DNA of 64,000 bases from Frigoriflavimonas asaccharolytica (GTDB lineage Bacteria > Bacteroidota > Bacteroidia > Flavobacteriales > Weeksellaceae), in NCBI RefSeq assembly GCF_013294015.1, contig NZ_JABSNO010000009.1, positions 1-64,000 on the forward strand, in the 5' to 3' direction. Position numbers and translations under genes: made by a program. Within the stretch, counting starts at the first letter, position 1. Each line of letters begins with the position of its first letter. The notes under the pieces were generated by a model. That model did no database searches. It had not been told where the DNA came from and was given only the letters and a program-made list of their open reading frames with translations. Below, piece by piece: positions 26,814 to 35,863 of this stretch.

Positions 26814-28019
26814 TTAATTATTAATAAGATATTGTTTGTTGATTTTCGAAAAAAACCAAGAAATTAAAACTCCGAAAAAAGCTACCGTTGATGCTACAAT
26901 TAGATAGTTTTTCAATAGCAATCTCACAGGGAAAGGTAGCGTTTCATTAGCTTTGAAAATTCCAGTTTGCAATTGTACAATGCACACCAAAGTTCCTATG
27001 ATCAAACCAGCACTTACTCCTATGAAAACAATTAATAATCCCGTATAAAAATATGTTTTTCGCAAATGTTTTAATTGGAAACCAAGTGAAATTAAAGATT
27101 TTGATTGTTCTTTTTTGTCTAATTGCAAAATGATAATTGCACCAGCCAAATTGAAGGTAGTGATAAAAATAACGAGCACAAATATTAAATAAATAAATAA
27201 TTTTTCGATATTAATCATTTTCCAAAAAGCAGCATTCTCTTCGCTTTTGGTTTTAATTTCATAAGCCGAGCCCAATTTTTGAGATAAATTATTTTTAATG
27301 TCATCTGCAAGTTCCGGGTCTTTTAGTTTGATTACTATTTGATATGCGGAACCTTTTGGAAGGTTTAAAAGTTCTTGTGTAAGCTCGATAGGTGATATTA
27401 TGTAGCTGTTTAATTGATCGTTTCCTGGAAAAACACCACTTACATAAAATTCCTTTTTATTAAAAATATCTTCTTCCTTATTAATGAGTCCTTTCCCAGG
27501 TTTGGGCATGTATAAAGTTGCAAAACCCGCATCAGAACCTGGTGGAAGTGAAAGCCTAATATCTAGTTGATTTTCCATCAAAACCTCGTTGCTATACACA
27601 AAAGAGGGATATTTGCCATAGAGGATGGTTTTATCAATTGGGTTTACGGTCGTATAAGCAGAATCTACACCACGCAAAAAGGCTACATCACCCTTTCCTT
27701 GGTAATCTATGTACACCTTCTCCTCAATTAATTTAGAAAAATGGGAAATAGCTTTTTCTTCTTGTAGAATTTTTTCCAATTTTGGGATATCTACTAGAGA
27801 TTTTTGCTTGGTACTTTTTATTGTAATATCTGCATGAAGGTTAGAAATAAGGTCTTTATTTAAATCCTCTAAACCAGAAAAAACAGAAATAATAATGAAC
27901 ATTGCAGCTACAGCAACCGTCATTGCAAGCACGGCCAACCACGTAATAAACGTGACAGCAGTACTGCCTTTTTTTGCAAGAAGGTATCTTTTCGCTATAT
28001 AAAATGCTACGCTTGCCAC
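26814..28019 (-). CDS. FtsX-like permease, LolC/LolE type
   Basis: A 401-residue ABC-transporter permease with one N-terminal transmembrane helix, a large MacB-type periplasmic domain (about residues 50-255) and three C-terminal helices (FtsX domain, near LAGAIIILQLDKKEQSKSLI). The arrangement is that of lipoprotein-releasing LolC/LolE. No ATPase gene is adjacent. It follows rbfA by 6 nt, the usual order in flavobacteria. The substrate is inferred from architecture. Confidence 0.88.
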   Translation of the reverse strand: MASVAFYIAKRYLLAKKGSTAVTFITWLAVLAMTVAVAAMFIIISVFSGLEDLNKDLISNLHADITIKSTKQKSLVDIPKLEKILQEEKAISHFSKLIEEKVYIDYQGKGDVAFLRGVDSAYTTVNPIDKTILYGKYPSFVYSNEVLMENQLDIRLSLPPGSDAGFATLYMPKPGKGLINKEEDIFNKKEFYVSGVFPGNDQLNSYIISPIELTQELLNLPKGSAYQIVIKLKDPELADDIKNNLSQKLGSAYEIKTKSEENAAFWKMINIEKLFIYLIFVLVIFITTFNLAGAIIILQLDKKEQSKSLISLGFQLKHLRKTYFYTGLLIVFIGVSAGLIIGTLVCIVQLQTGIFKANETLPFPVRLLLKNYLIVASTVAFFGVLISWFFSKINKQYLINN

Positions 28020-28025
28020 AAAAAT

Positions 28026-28388
28026 CTACAATAAAGGATTTTCTCCATCTCCACGCAATTCCTTTTCTATTCTTTCTACATCATCCAAAGTGGTATCTAG
28101 AAAAAAGCTCAGTTGCGGTACAATTCTCAATTGTGCGCCCACTTTTTTGCCTAAGAAAAATCTGTACTGCTGCTTGTTTGCTTCAATTTCTTTCATTATC
28201 GCATTGCGGTGTTCACTTGGGAATATGCTTAAATATATTTTTGCAACACCAAGATCTGCAGAAATTTTCACGTCAGATACGGTAATCAAAAAGCTTTGTG
28301 CACTCTCGGAAGCTTGCTTTCTAAAAAACTCTGCAAAATCTTCTTGTATTATTTGCGCTACTTTTCTCTGTCTATTGCTTTCATTCAT
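28026..28388 (-). CDS. rbfA: Ribosome-binding factor A
   Basis: A 120-residue KH-type 30S maturation factor that acts near the 5' end of 16S rRNA. The start NRQRKVAQIIQEDFAEFFRK and the segment VSDVKISADLGVAKIYLSIF are typical. The C-terminal half contains GAQLRIVPQLSFFLDTTLDD, the family's most conserved stretch. It is paired with the downstream permease gene. Confidence 0.94.
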   Translation of the reverse strand: MNESNRQRKVAQIIQEDFAEFFRKQASESAQSFLITVSDVKISADLGVAKIYLSIFPSEHRNAIMKEIEANKQQYRFFLGKKVGAQLRIVPQLSFFLDTTLDDVERIEKELRGDGENPLL

Positions 28389-28684
28389 GCTGCAAATTTA
28401 CTAAATTTGTAGATAAGATTTTGGACGTGCCCACAATATTTTTGCAGCACATCTCACAATGCTCGTTGTGCGACAAAAATAAAGTAGTCAGTCTACGGTT
28501 TCCACTTTTTTTTGAAAATTTCTAAAGAAAAATCTTAGTAAAAAAAGTTTCACCTACAACCAAACGCAAAGGATTTTAAAAGTAGAAATCACGAAATAAA
28601 TAATAATCAATAGAGAAAATATTCATCCAAGATTTGTTTTTTAAAGATAATTTAAACATTTTTCAATAAAATATAAATTTAAAA
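28389..28684. other. Intergenic stretch between rbfA and mce
   Basis: With the promoter box it is a 339-nt divergent region without a supportable gene. It contains a short CACAA...TTGTG hairpin near 28456 and a segment starting TTGGACGTGCCCAC (28432) that faintly resembles decayed intergenic repeats common in flavobacteria. The right part is AT-rich leader for mce. Confidence 0.4.
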
Positions 28685-28692
28685 TAAATTTG
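28685..28692 (+). promoter_or_regulatory. -7 box of mce
   Basis: TAAATTTG fits TAnnTTTG and lies 35 nt before the mce ATG. No clear TTG at -33. Confidence 0.45.
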
Positions 28693-28727
28693 AATTAGAT
28701 CAAACCATCTTAAACAAAATTAAAAAT

Positions 28728-29126
28728 ATGAAAATAGAACATATCGGAATTGCAGTAAAATCTTTGGGTTTATCAGACGAATTGTTTTCAAAACTTTTAG
28801 GAACGGAAAATTATAAACAAGAATCTGTAGAACGAGAAGGCGTTACAACAAGTTTCTATCAACTTGGCGAAAGTAAAATAGAATTAGTAGAAGCGAGTAG
28901 GGAAGAAAGCCCGATTGCGAAATTTATTGATAAGAAAGGAGAGGGGATTCATCATATCGCTTTTGGTGTAGAAAATATTTTGGAAGAAATTGCAAGATTA
29001 AAGAATGCTGGATTTCAATTTATATCCGAAGAACCAAAGGATGGTGCGGACAATAAAATTGTAGTTTTTTTGCATCCAAAATCAACAAATGGAGTATTGA
29101 TTGAACTTTGCCAAGAAAAAAAGTAA
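28728..29126 (+). CDS. mce: Methylmalonyl-CoA epimerase
   Basis: A 132-residue vicinal-oxygen-chelate enzyme that interconverts (R)- and (S)-methylmalonyl-CoA in propionate/succinate metabolism. Two beta-alpha-beta-beta-beta modules are visible, with metal ligands expected at H5 (KIEHIGIAV), in the SKIELVE strand, at the histidines of GIHHIAFGV and at the glutamate of GVLIELCQ. The methylmalonyl-CoA mutase genes are not in the window. Confidence 0.93.
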   Translation: MKIEHIGIAVKSLGLSDELFSKLLGTENYKQESVEREGVTTSFYQLGESKIELVEASREESPIAKFIDKKGEGIHHIAFGVENILEEIARLKNAGFQFISEEPKDGADNKIVVFLHPKSTNGVLIELCQEKK

Positions 29127-29132
29127 AAAAAA

Positions 29133-29163
29133 TTTTGAGGATTATAAAATTTCCTTACATTTG
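29133..29163 (+). promoter_or_regulatory. Promoter of the tRNA gene
   Basis: TTTTG (29133-29137), 18 nt, then TACATTTG (29156-29163): a full match to the Bacteroidota primary sigma consensus. Transcription would start about 30 nt before the tRNA. Confidence 0.75.
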
Positions 29164-29202
29164 CACCTCAATAAAACGGAAAGCTAGTCTTTCTTAGTTT
29201 TA

Positions 29203-29276
29203 GGTCCTATAGCTCATTCGGTTAGAGCAACTGACTCATAATCAGTAGGTGCTTGGTTCGATTCCAAGTGGGACCA
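29203..29276 (+). tRNA. tRNA with anticodon CAT (elongator Met, or Ile2)
   Basis: A 74-nt cloverleaf. The acceptor stem is GGTCCTA with TGGGACC, the D arm GCTC/GAGC, and the anticodon stem ACTGA/TCAGT around the loop CTCATAA (anticodon CAT). The T arm is CTTGG/CCAAG with TTCGATT, and the discriminator is A. No CCA is encoded. It lacks the initiator features, so it reads either AUG (elongator Met) or AUA after lysidine modification. I favour Met but cannot decide without comparison. A promoter and terminator flank it closely. Confidence 0.93.
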
Positions 29277-29280
29277 CGGA

Positions 29281-29309
29281 AACACTCTTTTTTAAGAGTG
29301 TTTTTTTTT
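29281..29309 (+). terminator. Terminator of the tRNA gene
   Basis: Stem AACACTCTT / AAGAGTGTT with a 4-nt T loop and a long T-run, 5 nt after the tRNA. Confidence 0.9.
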
Positions 29310-29412
29310 GTTTAAATCATCAAAATATTTTATTTAAAAATTTCAACAATTAATTTTTTTGTGATCATTTCTAAATAAATCTTATTTTTAATTCCGAAAA
29401 ATTTTTTAAATT

Positions 29413-29667
29413 ATGGACGCAAATACATTAGGAATAATCGCTGGAATTCTGACTTCCGTTGCTATGTTGCCACAACTCATAAAAGTTTTGAAAGAAAAAA
29501 ATGTGGAAGATATTTCTTGGTTGATGTCCGCAATTCTCATCACAGGACTTTCTCTTTGGGTTTGGTTTGGAATTTTGAAAGAAGAATGGTCTATTATTTT
29601 ATCAAATGGTTTTGCGGTTTTGGTGAATTTGGTTTTGCTGGTTTGTCTATTTAAATTTAAAAAATAA
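29413..29667 (+). CDS. SemiSWEET-type sugar transporter (PQ-loop)
   Basis: An 84-residue protein with three transmembrane helices. The PQ-loop signature is in SVAMLPQLIKVLKEKN and the paired pattern in the second helix is ISWLMSAILITGLSLWVWFG, with the conserved tryptophans. Such half-transporters dimerise to pass sugars. The substrate cannot be told. It stands alone after the tRNA. Confidence 0.88.
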   Translation: MDANTLGIIAGILTSVAMLPQLIKVLKEKNVEDISWLMSAILITGLSLWVWFGILKEEWSIILSNGFAVLVNLVLLVCLFKFKK

Positions 29668-29810
29668 TAGAATTTTTTCCATTATAAATTCAAAAGTTCA
29701 TTTTTATCAAAAAATATGAAAAAAATTTTAAAGCAATAACCTCAATTCTGTAAAACTTACTATTTCTAAAATTTTAAGGTTGTAAAAATTTTCAGTTTAT
29801 AGTTCAAGGT

Positions 29811-30674
29811 TTAAATAGGAATCTTTCCATATCCATTTTCTAAATCTTCTACCAATAATGGTGTTGCAATGCCACTTAATAATGTTCTTAATTTTTGTGC
29901 GATCTCTTTTTCTTTTTCCTTTTGCACTATAAAATGTTCTAATCCTTTCACGTTATCGCAATGGTATAAATAATATGGCATCACACCAAGATAATAGAGT
30001 TTTTTAAACATTTTTTCTAATACAACTTCATCATCATTGATGTCTTTTAAAAATACTGTTTGAGAAAGTAAGGTTACATTTAATTCTTTTAATATTTTTA
30101 TCGCAGCAATTGACTCTGGAACTATTTCCGCGGGATGTTCTATGTGAACTAGAATATAAAATGGCTTTGTGAGTTGTATGGTTTTTATCAGATTAAATAA
30201 TTCAAGAAAAACTGGACTTTCAAAAGATTTTGGGGATTGAAACGGCATTCTTGTTCCAATGCGAATTACTTTTATACTTTCAATTTCTTTTATTTTTAGT
30301 AATATTTCGTAGGTGAGTTTTGGTGTGTACAAAGGATCGCCACCAGATAATATAACGTCGTCAATTTCCGGATGATTTATTAAATATTCTACAATATTAT
30401 CAATCTCATCTGATTTTAGCGTACCTTCTGGATTTCCAATTTGCCGGATTCGGGTGCAAAATCTACAATGTGCAGCGCATTGATAACTCACTTTTACAAG
30501 CGCCCTGTTTTTGTATTTATGGATGAGGCCTTTCACAACTTCATGTTTATCTTCCATCAAAGGATCATTGTAATTATTTTCAATGTCTTCGGGTTGTTCT
30601 GCTATTAAATATTGTTTCGAAATGCTTGTATTTTCTAATAAATTTCTTAAAAAAGGGGTCGTTTTTTCTCTCAT
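29811..30674 (-). CDS. KamA/EpmB-like radical SAM protein (lysine aminomutase family)
   Basis: A 287-residue radical SAM protein close to EpmB and lysine 2,3-aminomutase. The cluster ligands are C66, C70 and C73 in CAAHCRFCTR. The family segments EIDDVILSGGDPLYTPKL and GVMPYYLYHCDNVKGLEHF are present. The PLP lysine is probably K284 in GYGKIPI, three residues before the end. Compared with E. coli EpmB (342 residues) the N-terminus is about 50 residues shorter. It starts 2 nt after the GNAT gene and is third in a unit with a desaturase. No epmA or efp is nearby, so it may make a free beta-amino acid and not modify EF-P. Confidence 0.85.
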   Translation of the reverse strand: MREKTTPFLRNLLENTSISKQYLIAEQPEDIENNYNDPLMEDKHEVVKGLIHKYKNRALVKVSYQCAAHCRFCTRIRQIGNPEGTLKSDEIDNIVEYLINHPEIDDVILSGGDPLYTPKLTYEILLKIKEIESIKVIRIGTRMPFQSPKSFESPVFLELFNLIKTIQLTKPFYILVHIEHPAEIVPESIAAIKILKELNVTLLSQTVFLKDINDDEVVLEKMFKKLYYLGVMPYYLYHCDNVKGLEHFIVQKEKEKEIAQKLRTLLSGIATPLLVEDLENGYGKIPI

Positions 30675-30676
30675 TC

Positions 30677-31279
30677 TTAAGAATTTAAAAATTTAAAAAA
30701 TATAGATTTCTGCACTTTTTCTTCAAAATCCACTTTATCAATTTTATAAATATCAGATATTATATTTCCTATTTGCTCATAATATTCATTTATATTCCCA
30801 ATTTTGCTTCCACCCGATTTTAAAATATAAGGAACAGCGGCCAAATTTAAAATTGGTGAATGTACTGTGGTTGTGAAAAGCGCATCATGGGTTTCAAAGG
30901 CTTTTTGTGCAAGAGCATAGCACAAACGCATTGCTAAACGGCTGTAACCATTCAAAAATGCCAATTGTTCAAAATAGCAGGTAGGAATAAAATCATATTT
31001 TTCTATATTGATCGTCCAATTTGCCATTTCTTTCCGTTGCCAAAGATCAGTATTTTTCACGGTATCATTTTTCAGCATAATACCAAAACCTACAATTTTT
31101 CCATCATCAATTCCTACCAAAACATTTTCTTCCCTGATGTATTTTTGATAGGTTTCAATATCTGTTCCCAATAAAAAACCACCTGAAGTAGTTTCCCCTT
31201 GTACATTTTTAAAATGAAGTTGGTCTTTAATTTCGATAAAATATTGAGCATCTGATTCTACGGCTTGCCTAATTTTCAT
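30677..31279 (-). CDS. GNAT-like acyltransferase in the KamA unit
   Basis: A 200-residue protein. The N-terminus (MKIRQAVESDAQYFIEI) and the strand VLVGIDDGKIVGFGIMLK are typical of GNAT domains. The acyl-CoA loop appears as LNGYSRLAMRLCYALAQKAF, a diverged form of the R/Q-x-x-G pattern. Overlap of 11 nt with the desaturase and 2-nt spacing to the KamA gene mean the three are translated together. It might acylate the radical SAM product, in the way AblB acetylates beta-lysine. That is an inference. Confidence 0.7.
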   Translation of the reverse strand: MKIRQAVESDAQYFIEIKDQLHFKNVQGETTSGGFLLGTDIETYQKYIREENVLVGIDDGKIVGFGIMLKNDTVKNTDLWQRKEMANWTINIEKYDFIPTCYFEQLAFLNGYSRLAMRLCYALAQKAFETHDALFTTTVHSPILNLAAVPYILKSGGSKIGNINEYYEQIGNIISDIYKIDKVDFEEKVQKSIFFKFLNS

Positions 31280-32201
31280 AATAAATATGGGGTCCTTTTA
31301 GTTGATTAATAATTGCACGGAAAAAACTCCAGGTTGTTTGGTTTTTTTCTAAATAATATTGCGGCAATATTTTTCTTTTTTTCGGCAATTCGTGCCACGG
31401 AATATTTGGATATTGATGATGGGTTGCATGATCATTAAAATTCATCAAGATCCAGGATAAAAATGGTACAGATTTCACAGATCTCACATTGTATCTTACC
31501 TCATTTCCTATCGTGGTATCATAGTGAAATATGTAGACCAACAAAGACAATATCCACGCAAATGAAAGCAATGGATAGCCAAATGAGAGCAAATAAACTT
31601 CCTTACCTAATAGCAAATATGCTGAAAAATGGAAGGCAACACTTAAAGAAAAAAGCGCAATAGACTTGAGCTGATCTTTAAATGTCCAGCCTTTAAAAGC
31701 AGGGGAAATTTTCAAGGCTAATTTTGGCGGCATAAATAAAAATAGAAATACGGAAACTAATGAGTGTAAAAAGAATCCACCAAAAAACACATTCAAATAC
31801 CAAATGATGTAATAATAGATCGTTTTCAATTTTTTAAATTTTCCTTTTACGATGAATGTATCAAGCGCGGAAGTATGCTCATCTTTTCTATTGAAACCAT
31901 GATGAAAATAATGTATTTTCCTGTAAATAGTGATCGGAACAAAAAGAGGAATTAGCATCAAGGTTCCTACAATATCATTCAACTTTAGATTATTGCTAAA
32001 TAATTTTTTGTGCGCACTTTCATGCCCTACAATATAAATTCTGTAATACCAAAACCCTTGAAATATAAGCAATGGCAAGTACAAAGCATACATTAAAAAT
32101 GGATTTTGAATATACTGAATGATGCTGCAAGCAAGAAAACTATTTGCAATAAATATAAAAACAGTTTCGAGAATAAGTTTGCTATTTTTATGGATGTTCA
32201 T
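31269..32201 (-). CDS. Membrane fatty acid desaturase
   Basis: A 310-residue integral membrane di-iron enzyme of the fatty acid desaturase type. The three histidine boxes are visible: GHESAHKKLF (HxxxH) near residue 75, HYFHHGFNRKDEH (HxxHH) near 113 and NDHATHHQYPN (HxxHH) near 275. Four or more hydrophobic segments flank them. Acyl substrate and position are unknown. It is the first gene of a three-gene unit with a GNAT and a lysine-aminomutase-like protein, an unusual partnership that suggests an amino-acid-containing lipid. Confidence 0.87.
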   Translation of the reverse strand: MNIHKNSKLILETVFIFIANSFLACSIIQYIQNPFLMYALYLPLLIFQGFWYYRIYIVGHESAHKKLFSNNLKLNDIVGTLMLIPLFVPITIYRKIHYFHHGFNRKDEHTSALDTFIVKGKFKKLKTIYYYIIWYLNVFFGGFFLHSLVSVFLFLFMPPKLALKISPAFKGWTFKDQLKSIALFSLSVAFHFSAYLLLGKEVYLLSFGYPLLSFAWILSLLVYIFHYDTTIGNEVRYNVRSVKSVPFLSWILMNFNDHATHHQYPNIPWHELPKKRKILPQYYLEKNQTTWSFFRAIINQLKGPHIYYEN

Positions 32202-32287
32202 TATAAATATAGAATATCAAAGCTTGAAAGTACTAAATTATTTTCGGTTATATTTTTATTTAATAAATGATTATTGAAAAATTTCAC

Positions 32288-34411
32288 CTACAAAACCATA
32301 CTCAACTGCACTCGTTTTCGATCTTCATCTACTTCCAAAACTTTCACTTGCACATGTTGATTTAGTTTTACTACTTCATTCACGTCCGAAACGAAACCTT
32401 CTTTTAGTTGGGAAATGTGCACCAGTCCGCTTTCTTTTATTCCCACATCTACAAAACAACCGAAAGCCGTAATGTTGTTCACAATTCCGGGAAGAATCAT
32501 GCCGATTTTTAAATTTTTGATGGATTTTACAGTCGGATCAAATTCAAAAACTTTAGCTGCTTTTCTGGGATCTAAACCAGGTTTTTCCAATTCTTTCAAA
32601 ATGTCTTTTATTCCTAAAATTCCAATAGTTGAGGTGATGTATTTTTCTGGATTTATTTTTTGAATGTGCTCCCGATTACCGATGAGGTTTTCAGTCTTTA
32701 AACCTAAATCTTTCGCCATTTTTTCTACTATTTTATACGCTTCTGGATGTACAGCAGAATTATCCAACGGATTTTTTGCATTGGTTATTCTAATAAATGC
32801 TGCAGCTTGCTGAAATGCTTTTTCGCCCAATCTTGGTACTTTTTTTAGTTGTTTTCTATCTTCAAAAGCTCCGTTTTCTGTTCTATAATTTACTATGTTT
32901 TCAGCCATTTTTTCGCCAATGCCAGAAACGTAACTTAAGAGAGATTTACTTGCTGTATTTAGATTAATGCCTACAGAATTTACGCATTTCATAACCGTAG
33001 AATCCAGTTCATTTTTTAATAATGTTTGATCTACATCATGCTGATATTGACCAACTCCGATAGATTTTGCTTCAATTTTCACCAATTCTGCCAGTGGATC
33101 TTGCAATCTTCTGCCAATGGAAATTGCACCACGAACCGTAACATCATACGTCGGAAACTCGTCTCTCGCTATTTTGCTGGCAGAATATATAGAAGCTCCA
33201 GCTTCCGAAACTACAAAAACCAAAGGCGGTTTATCAAAAGCTATTTTTTTTATAAAGAATTCCGTTTCTCTACTCGCAGTTCCGTTTCCTATAGAAATTG
33301 CTTCAATCTGATTTGCGTTGACCATAGAACGAATTTTTTTCATCGCCATTCCGCTTTCATTTTGTGGTGCATGCGGAAAGATGGTTTCGTTGTAGATTAA
33401 GTCGCCTTTTTCATCCAAACAAACTACCTTGCATCCACTTCTAAAACCAGGATCTATTGCTAAAATTCTCTTTTCGCCTAAAGGTGAATCCAACAGAAGT
33501 TGGCGTAGATTTTCAGAAAATATATCAATGGCTTTGATGTCGGCTTTTGCTTTTGCTTCTTGCAAGATTTCGTTGGAAATTGCAGGTTCTAGAAGTCTTT
33601 TGTAACTATCTTTTATGGCTAATTCTATCTGATCTGTGCATTCATTATTAGAATTGATGATGGCATCTGCAATTATATCTAACGCTTCTATTTTATCAAC
33701 TTCAATTTTAGTTTTCACAAATCCTTCGGTTTCTGCGCGCAAGATTGCCAGTAAACGATGGGATGGAATTTTATTTAAATTTTCTTCCCATTCAAAATAT
33801 TGTTGATACTTTTTGGCGGCTTCGTCTTCTAATTTAGATTTAATAATTTTAGAAGAAATAAGTGCTTTTCTTTGAAACAATCGGCGCAGATTTTTCCGAA
33901 CGTACATATTTTCATTGATCCATTCGGCGATGATATCTCTCGCACCTTGCAAAGCATCTTCAATAGATGTTACATTTTCATTCAAATATCTGGAAGCAAT
34001 ATCTTCTAAATTTCTAGAATTTTGCTCTTTTATGATTTTTGCCAATGGTTCTAAACCCTTTTCTTTAGCGGTATCTGCTTTTGTTTTTCGCTTTTTTTTG
34101 TAAGGTAAATACAAATCTTCTAATTCTAGCAGATCAAAGCTTTGTTCTATTTTATTTTTCAAATCTGGTGTCAAAGCATCTTGCTCTTCGATAGATTTTA
34201 AAATACTTTCTTTTCTTTTGATGATTTCTTCAAATTGCTTATTTAATTTAAAAATATTTTCAATTTGTACTTCATCAAGATTTCCGGTTGCATCTTTTCT
34301 ATATCTTGAAATAAAAGGAATGGTGCAATCTTCTGCCAAAAGTTTTAAAGTGGCATTGATGTTTTGTTCAGATAGTTGAAGCGTATTTTTTATATATAAA
34401 GTAGAAGTCAT
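32288..34411 (-). CDS. tex: RNA-binding transcriptional accessory protein Tex
   Basis: A 707-residue protein with the standard Tex order: N-terminal helical domain, YqgF RNase H-like domain (ILAIDPGFRSGCKVVCLD near residue 320), helix-hairpin-helix motifs (VGINLNTASKSLLSYVSGIG near 480), and a C-terminal S1 domain (LPGIVNNITAFGCFVDVGIK near 645, ending RVQLSMVL). Tex binds RNA and RNA polymerase complexes. The length is slightly shorter than E. coli YhgF (773). Confidence 0.95.
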   Translation of the reverse strand: MTSTLYIKNTLQLSEQNINATLKLLAEDCTIPFISRYRKDATGNLDEVQIENIFKLNKQFEEIIKRKESILKSIEEQDALTPDLKNKIEQSFDLLELEDLYLPYKKKRKTKADTAKEKGLEPLAKIIKEQNSRNLEDIASRYLNENVTSIEDALQGARDIIAEWINENMYVRKNLRRLFQRKALISSKIIKSKLEDEAAKKYQQYFEWEENLNKIPSHRLLAILRAETEGFVKTKIEVDKIEALDIIADAIINSNNECTDQIELAIKDSYKRLLEPAISNEILQEAKAKADIKAIDIFSENLRQLLLDSPLGEKRILAIDPGFRSGCKVVCLDEKGDLIYNETIFPHAPQNESGMAMKKIRSMVNANQIEAISIGNGTASRETEFFIKKIAFDKPPLVFVVSEAGASIYSASKIARDEFPTYDVTVRGAISIGRRLQDPLAELVKIEAKSIGVGQYQHDVDQTLLKNELDSTVMKCVNSVGINLNTASKSLLSYVSGIGEKMAENIVNYRTENGAFEDRKQLKKVPRLGEKAFQQAAAFIRITNAKNPLDNSAVHPEAYKIVEKMAKDLGLKTENLIGNREHIQKINPEKYITSTIGILGIKDILKELEKPGLDPRKAAKVFEFDPTVKSIKNLKIGMILPGIVNNITAFGCFVDVGIKESGLVHISQLKEGFVSDVNEVVKLNQHVQVKVLEVDEDRKRVQLSMVL

Positions 34412-34676
34412 GATGCGTTTTTAGTTTGGCTAAAATAAGAACTTTAAAGGATGATAGAAAATTTAGTTATTAATTATAGAAATAAATAGATTTTTAAAAT
34501 GCAAAAAAATAATTCATTACCATTAAATTTTGTAAATATTTGCTTTATACAATTTTACCTATATGAAAATCAGTAAATTATAATTTACGAGTTCTTTACA
34601 TTTCTTTTTCAAATATAAATTTTTTGTTCTAGGTAGATTTACAATATCAAATAATCACCAATAAAAATATTCTATT

Positions 34677-35618
34677 ATGAAAAAAATTGTTTTAACATTA
34701 ATAACTGTATTTAGTTTAATTGCTTGCCAAAAAAGTGAGGTAGATGCTGCGAAAAACGCCGTAGAAAATTCTGAAATAGCTGAAAATTTATCTACGATGA
34801 GCGCAGATTCTGTTTCTAGCTCTCTAGATAATCTTCCAAAACTGACGAAAGAGCAAACAGATGCTGCTTTGGCAACCATAAAAGGAACTGCTGAAGGAAA
34901 AATTGCAGAATTGAAAGAAGAAAAAGAACTGCTAACAGAAAAAGTAGCTAAAGAATTAGATTCTGCGACAAGAAAAACCATTGTTTCTGAAATTAAAATA
35001 GCACAACAGAAAATAGATTCTGTGAAAAATTCTATTGCAACAAAAGTGAATACAAAAAGCACTGCTCCAAAAATTATTCGGGAAACGAAGGTTGTTTACA
35101 GAGAAACACCAAGAGCAGAAAAGCAAGAAGCAGCTCCAAGAATTGTGAAAAATGGACAATTGGAAATTCTGGTAGAAGATGTTTCTTTGGCGAAAGATGC
35201 AACGAAAGAACAGATTGAAAAATATGATGGAATCATTAAAAATGAAAAAAATTCTAGCTATAATGATGAAGAATATACCTATTTGAAAGTAGCTGTTCCA
35301 TTAGAAAAATCTGAATATTTGATCCAAGATTTAGAAAATTATGTAGGAAAAATTGTCTCCAGAAATGTAGAAATTACCGGACAAGATTATGCCAAAAATT
35401 CTATTTGCAATCTAGAAATTACTTTGGCGAACAATACAGAAAATGCTAGTGTTGCTACAACACCAACAAGTTTTGGTGGAAGAACTTTGGGTGCTGTAGG
35501 AAGTGGTTGGAATGTGATACAAGAGATTTTCTTATTTATTTTACCTTTTTGGCCAGTATTTTTAATTGGTGGAATTGTTTATTATTTCGTGAAAAAAAAG
35601 AAAGCGGAAAAAGTTTAA
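34677..35618 (+). CDS. DUF4349 lipoprotein
   Basis: A 313-residue exported lipoprotein with lipobox SLIAC at C17. Residues 60-120 are a charged coiled coil. The DUF4349 domain occupies about 155-260, with KNGQLEILVEDVSLAKDA and YLKVAVPLEKSEYLIQDLE. A C-terminal transmembrane helix (near 287-307, IFLFILPFWPVFLIGGIVYY) ends in lysines, so it is tethered at both ends. The function of DUF4349 is unknown. A terminator follows at 35688-35714. Confidence 0.88.
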   Translation: MKKIVLTLITVFSLIACQKSEVDAAKNAVENSEIAENLSTMSADSVSSSLDNLPKLTKEQTDAALATIKGTAEGKIAELKEEKELLTEKVAKELDSATRKTIVSEIKIAQQKIDSVKNSIATKVNTKSTAPKIIRETKVVYRETPRAEKQEAAPRIVKNGQLEILVEDVSLAKDATKEQIEKYDGIIKNEKNSSYNDEEYTYLKVAVPLEKSEYLIQDLENYVGKIVSRNVEITGQDYAKNSICNLEITLANNTENASVATTPTSFGGRTLGAVGSGWNVIQEIFLFILPFWPVFLIGGIVYYFVKKKKAEKV

Positions 35619-35687
35619 TTTAAATGAATTCCATTTCGATAAATACAAGAAAGGGATTTAAATAAATTTTGAAAAATTAAATATAAA

Positions 35688-35714
35688 AAGGGAATCTTTT
35701 TTGAGGTTTCCTTT
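35688..35714 (+). terminator. Terminator of the DUF4349 gene
   Basis: AAAGGGAATC pairs with GGTTTCCTTT (with two G-T pairs), followed by eight or more T. Confidence 0.75.
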
Positions 35715-35828
35715 TTTTTTGCTAAAAATAAAAGCAGTATTCGATTTTTGTAGTAGCTATTTACGTTAAATTTTTCTTAAATAAGAGTTAAATTACTAAT
35801 ATTTAACTGCTTGATAATTAAATAATTG

Positions 35829-35836
35829 TATTTTTG
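35829..35836 (+). promoter_or_regulatory. -7 box for the L,D-transpeptidase-like gene
   Basis: TATTTTTG fits TAnnTTTG, with TTG 15 nt upstream. Transcription would begin near 35843. This argues against a start at 35834 and for the ATG at 35864. Confidence 0.55.
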
Positions 35837-35863
35837 CAATCTGATTTATTAAACAATTTTTTT

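Noticed and set aside
29203-29276. Initiator tRNA-Met
   Set aside because: The anticodon stem lacks three consecutive G-C pairs and position 1-72 is paired, so it is an elongator Met or Ile2 tRNA.
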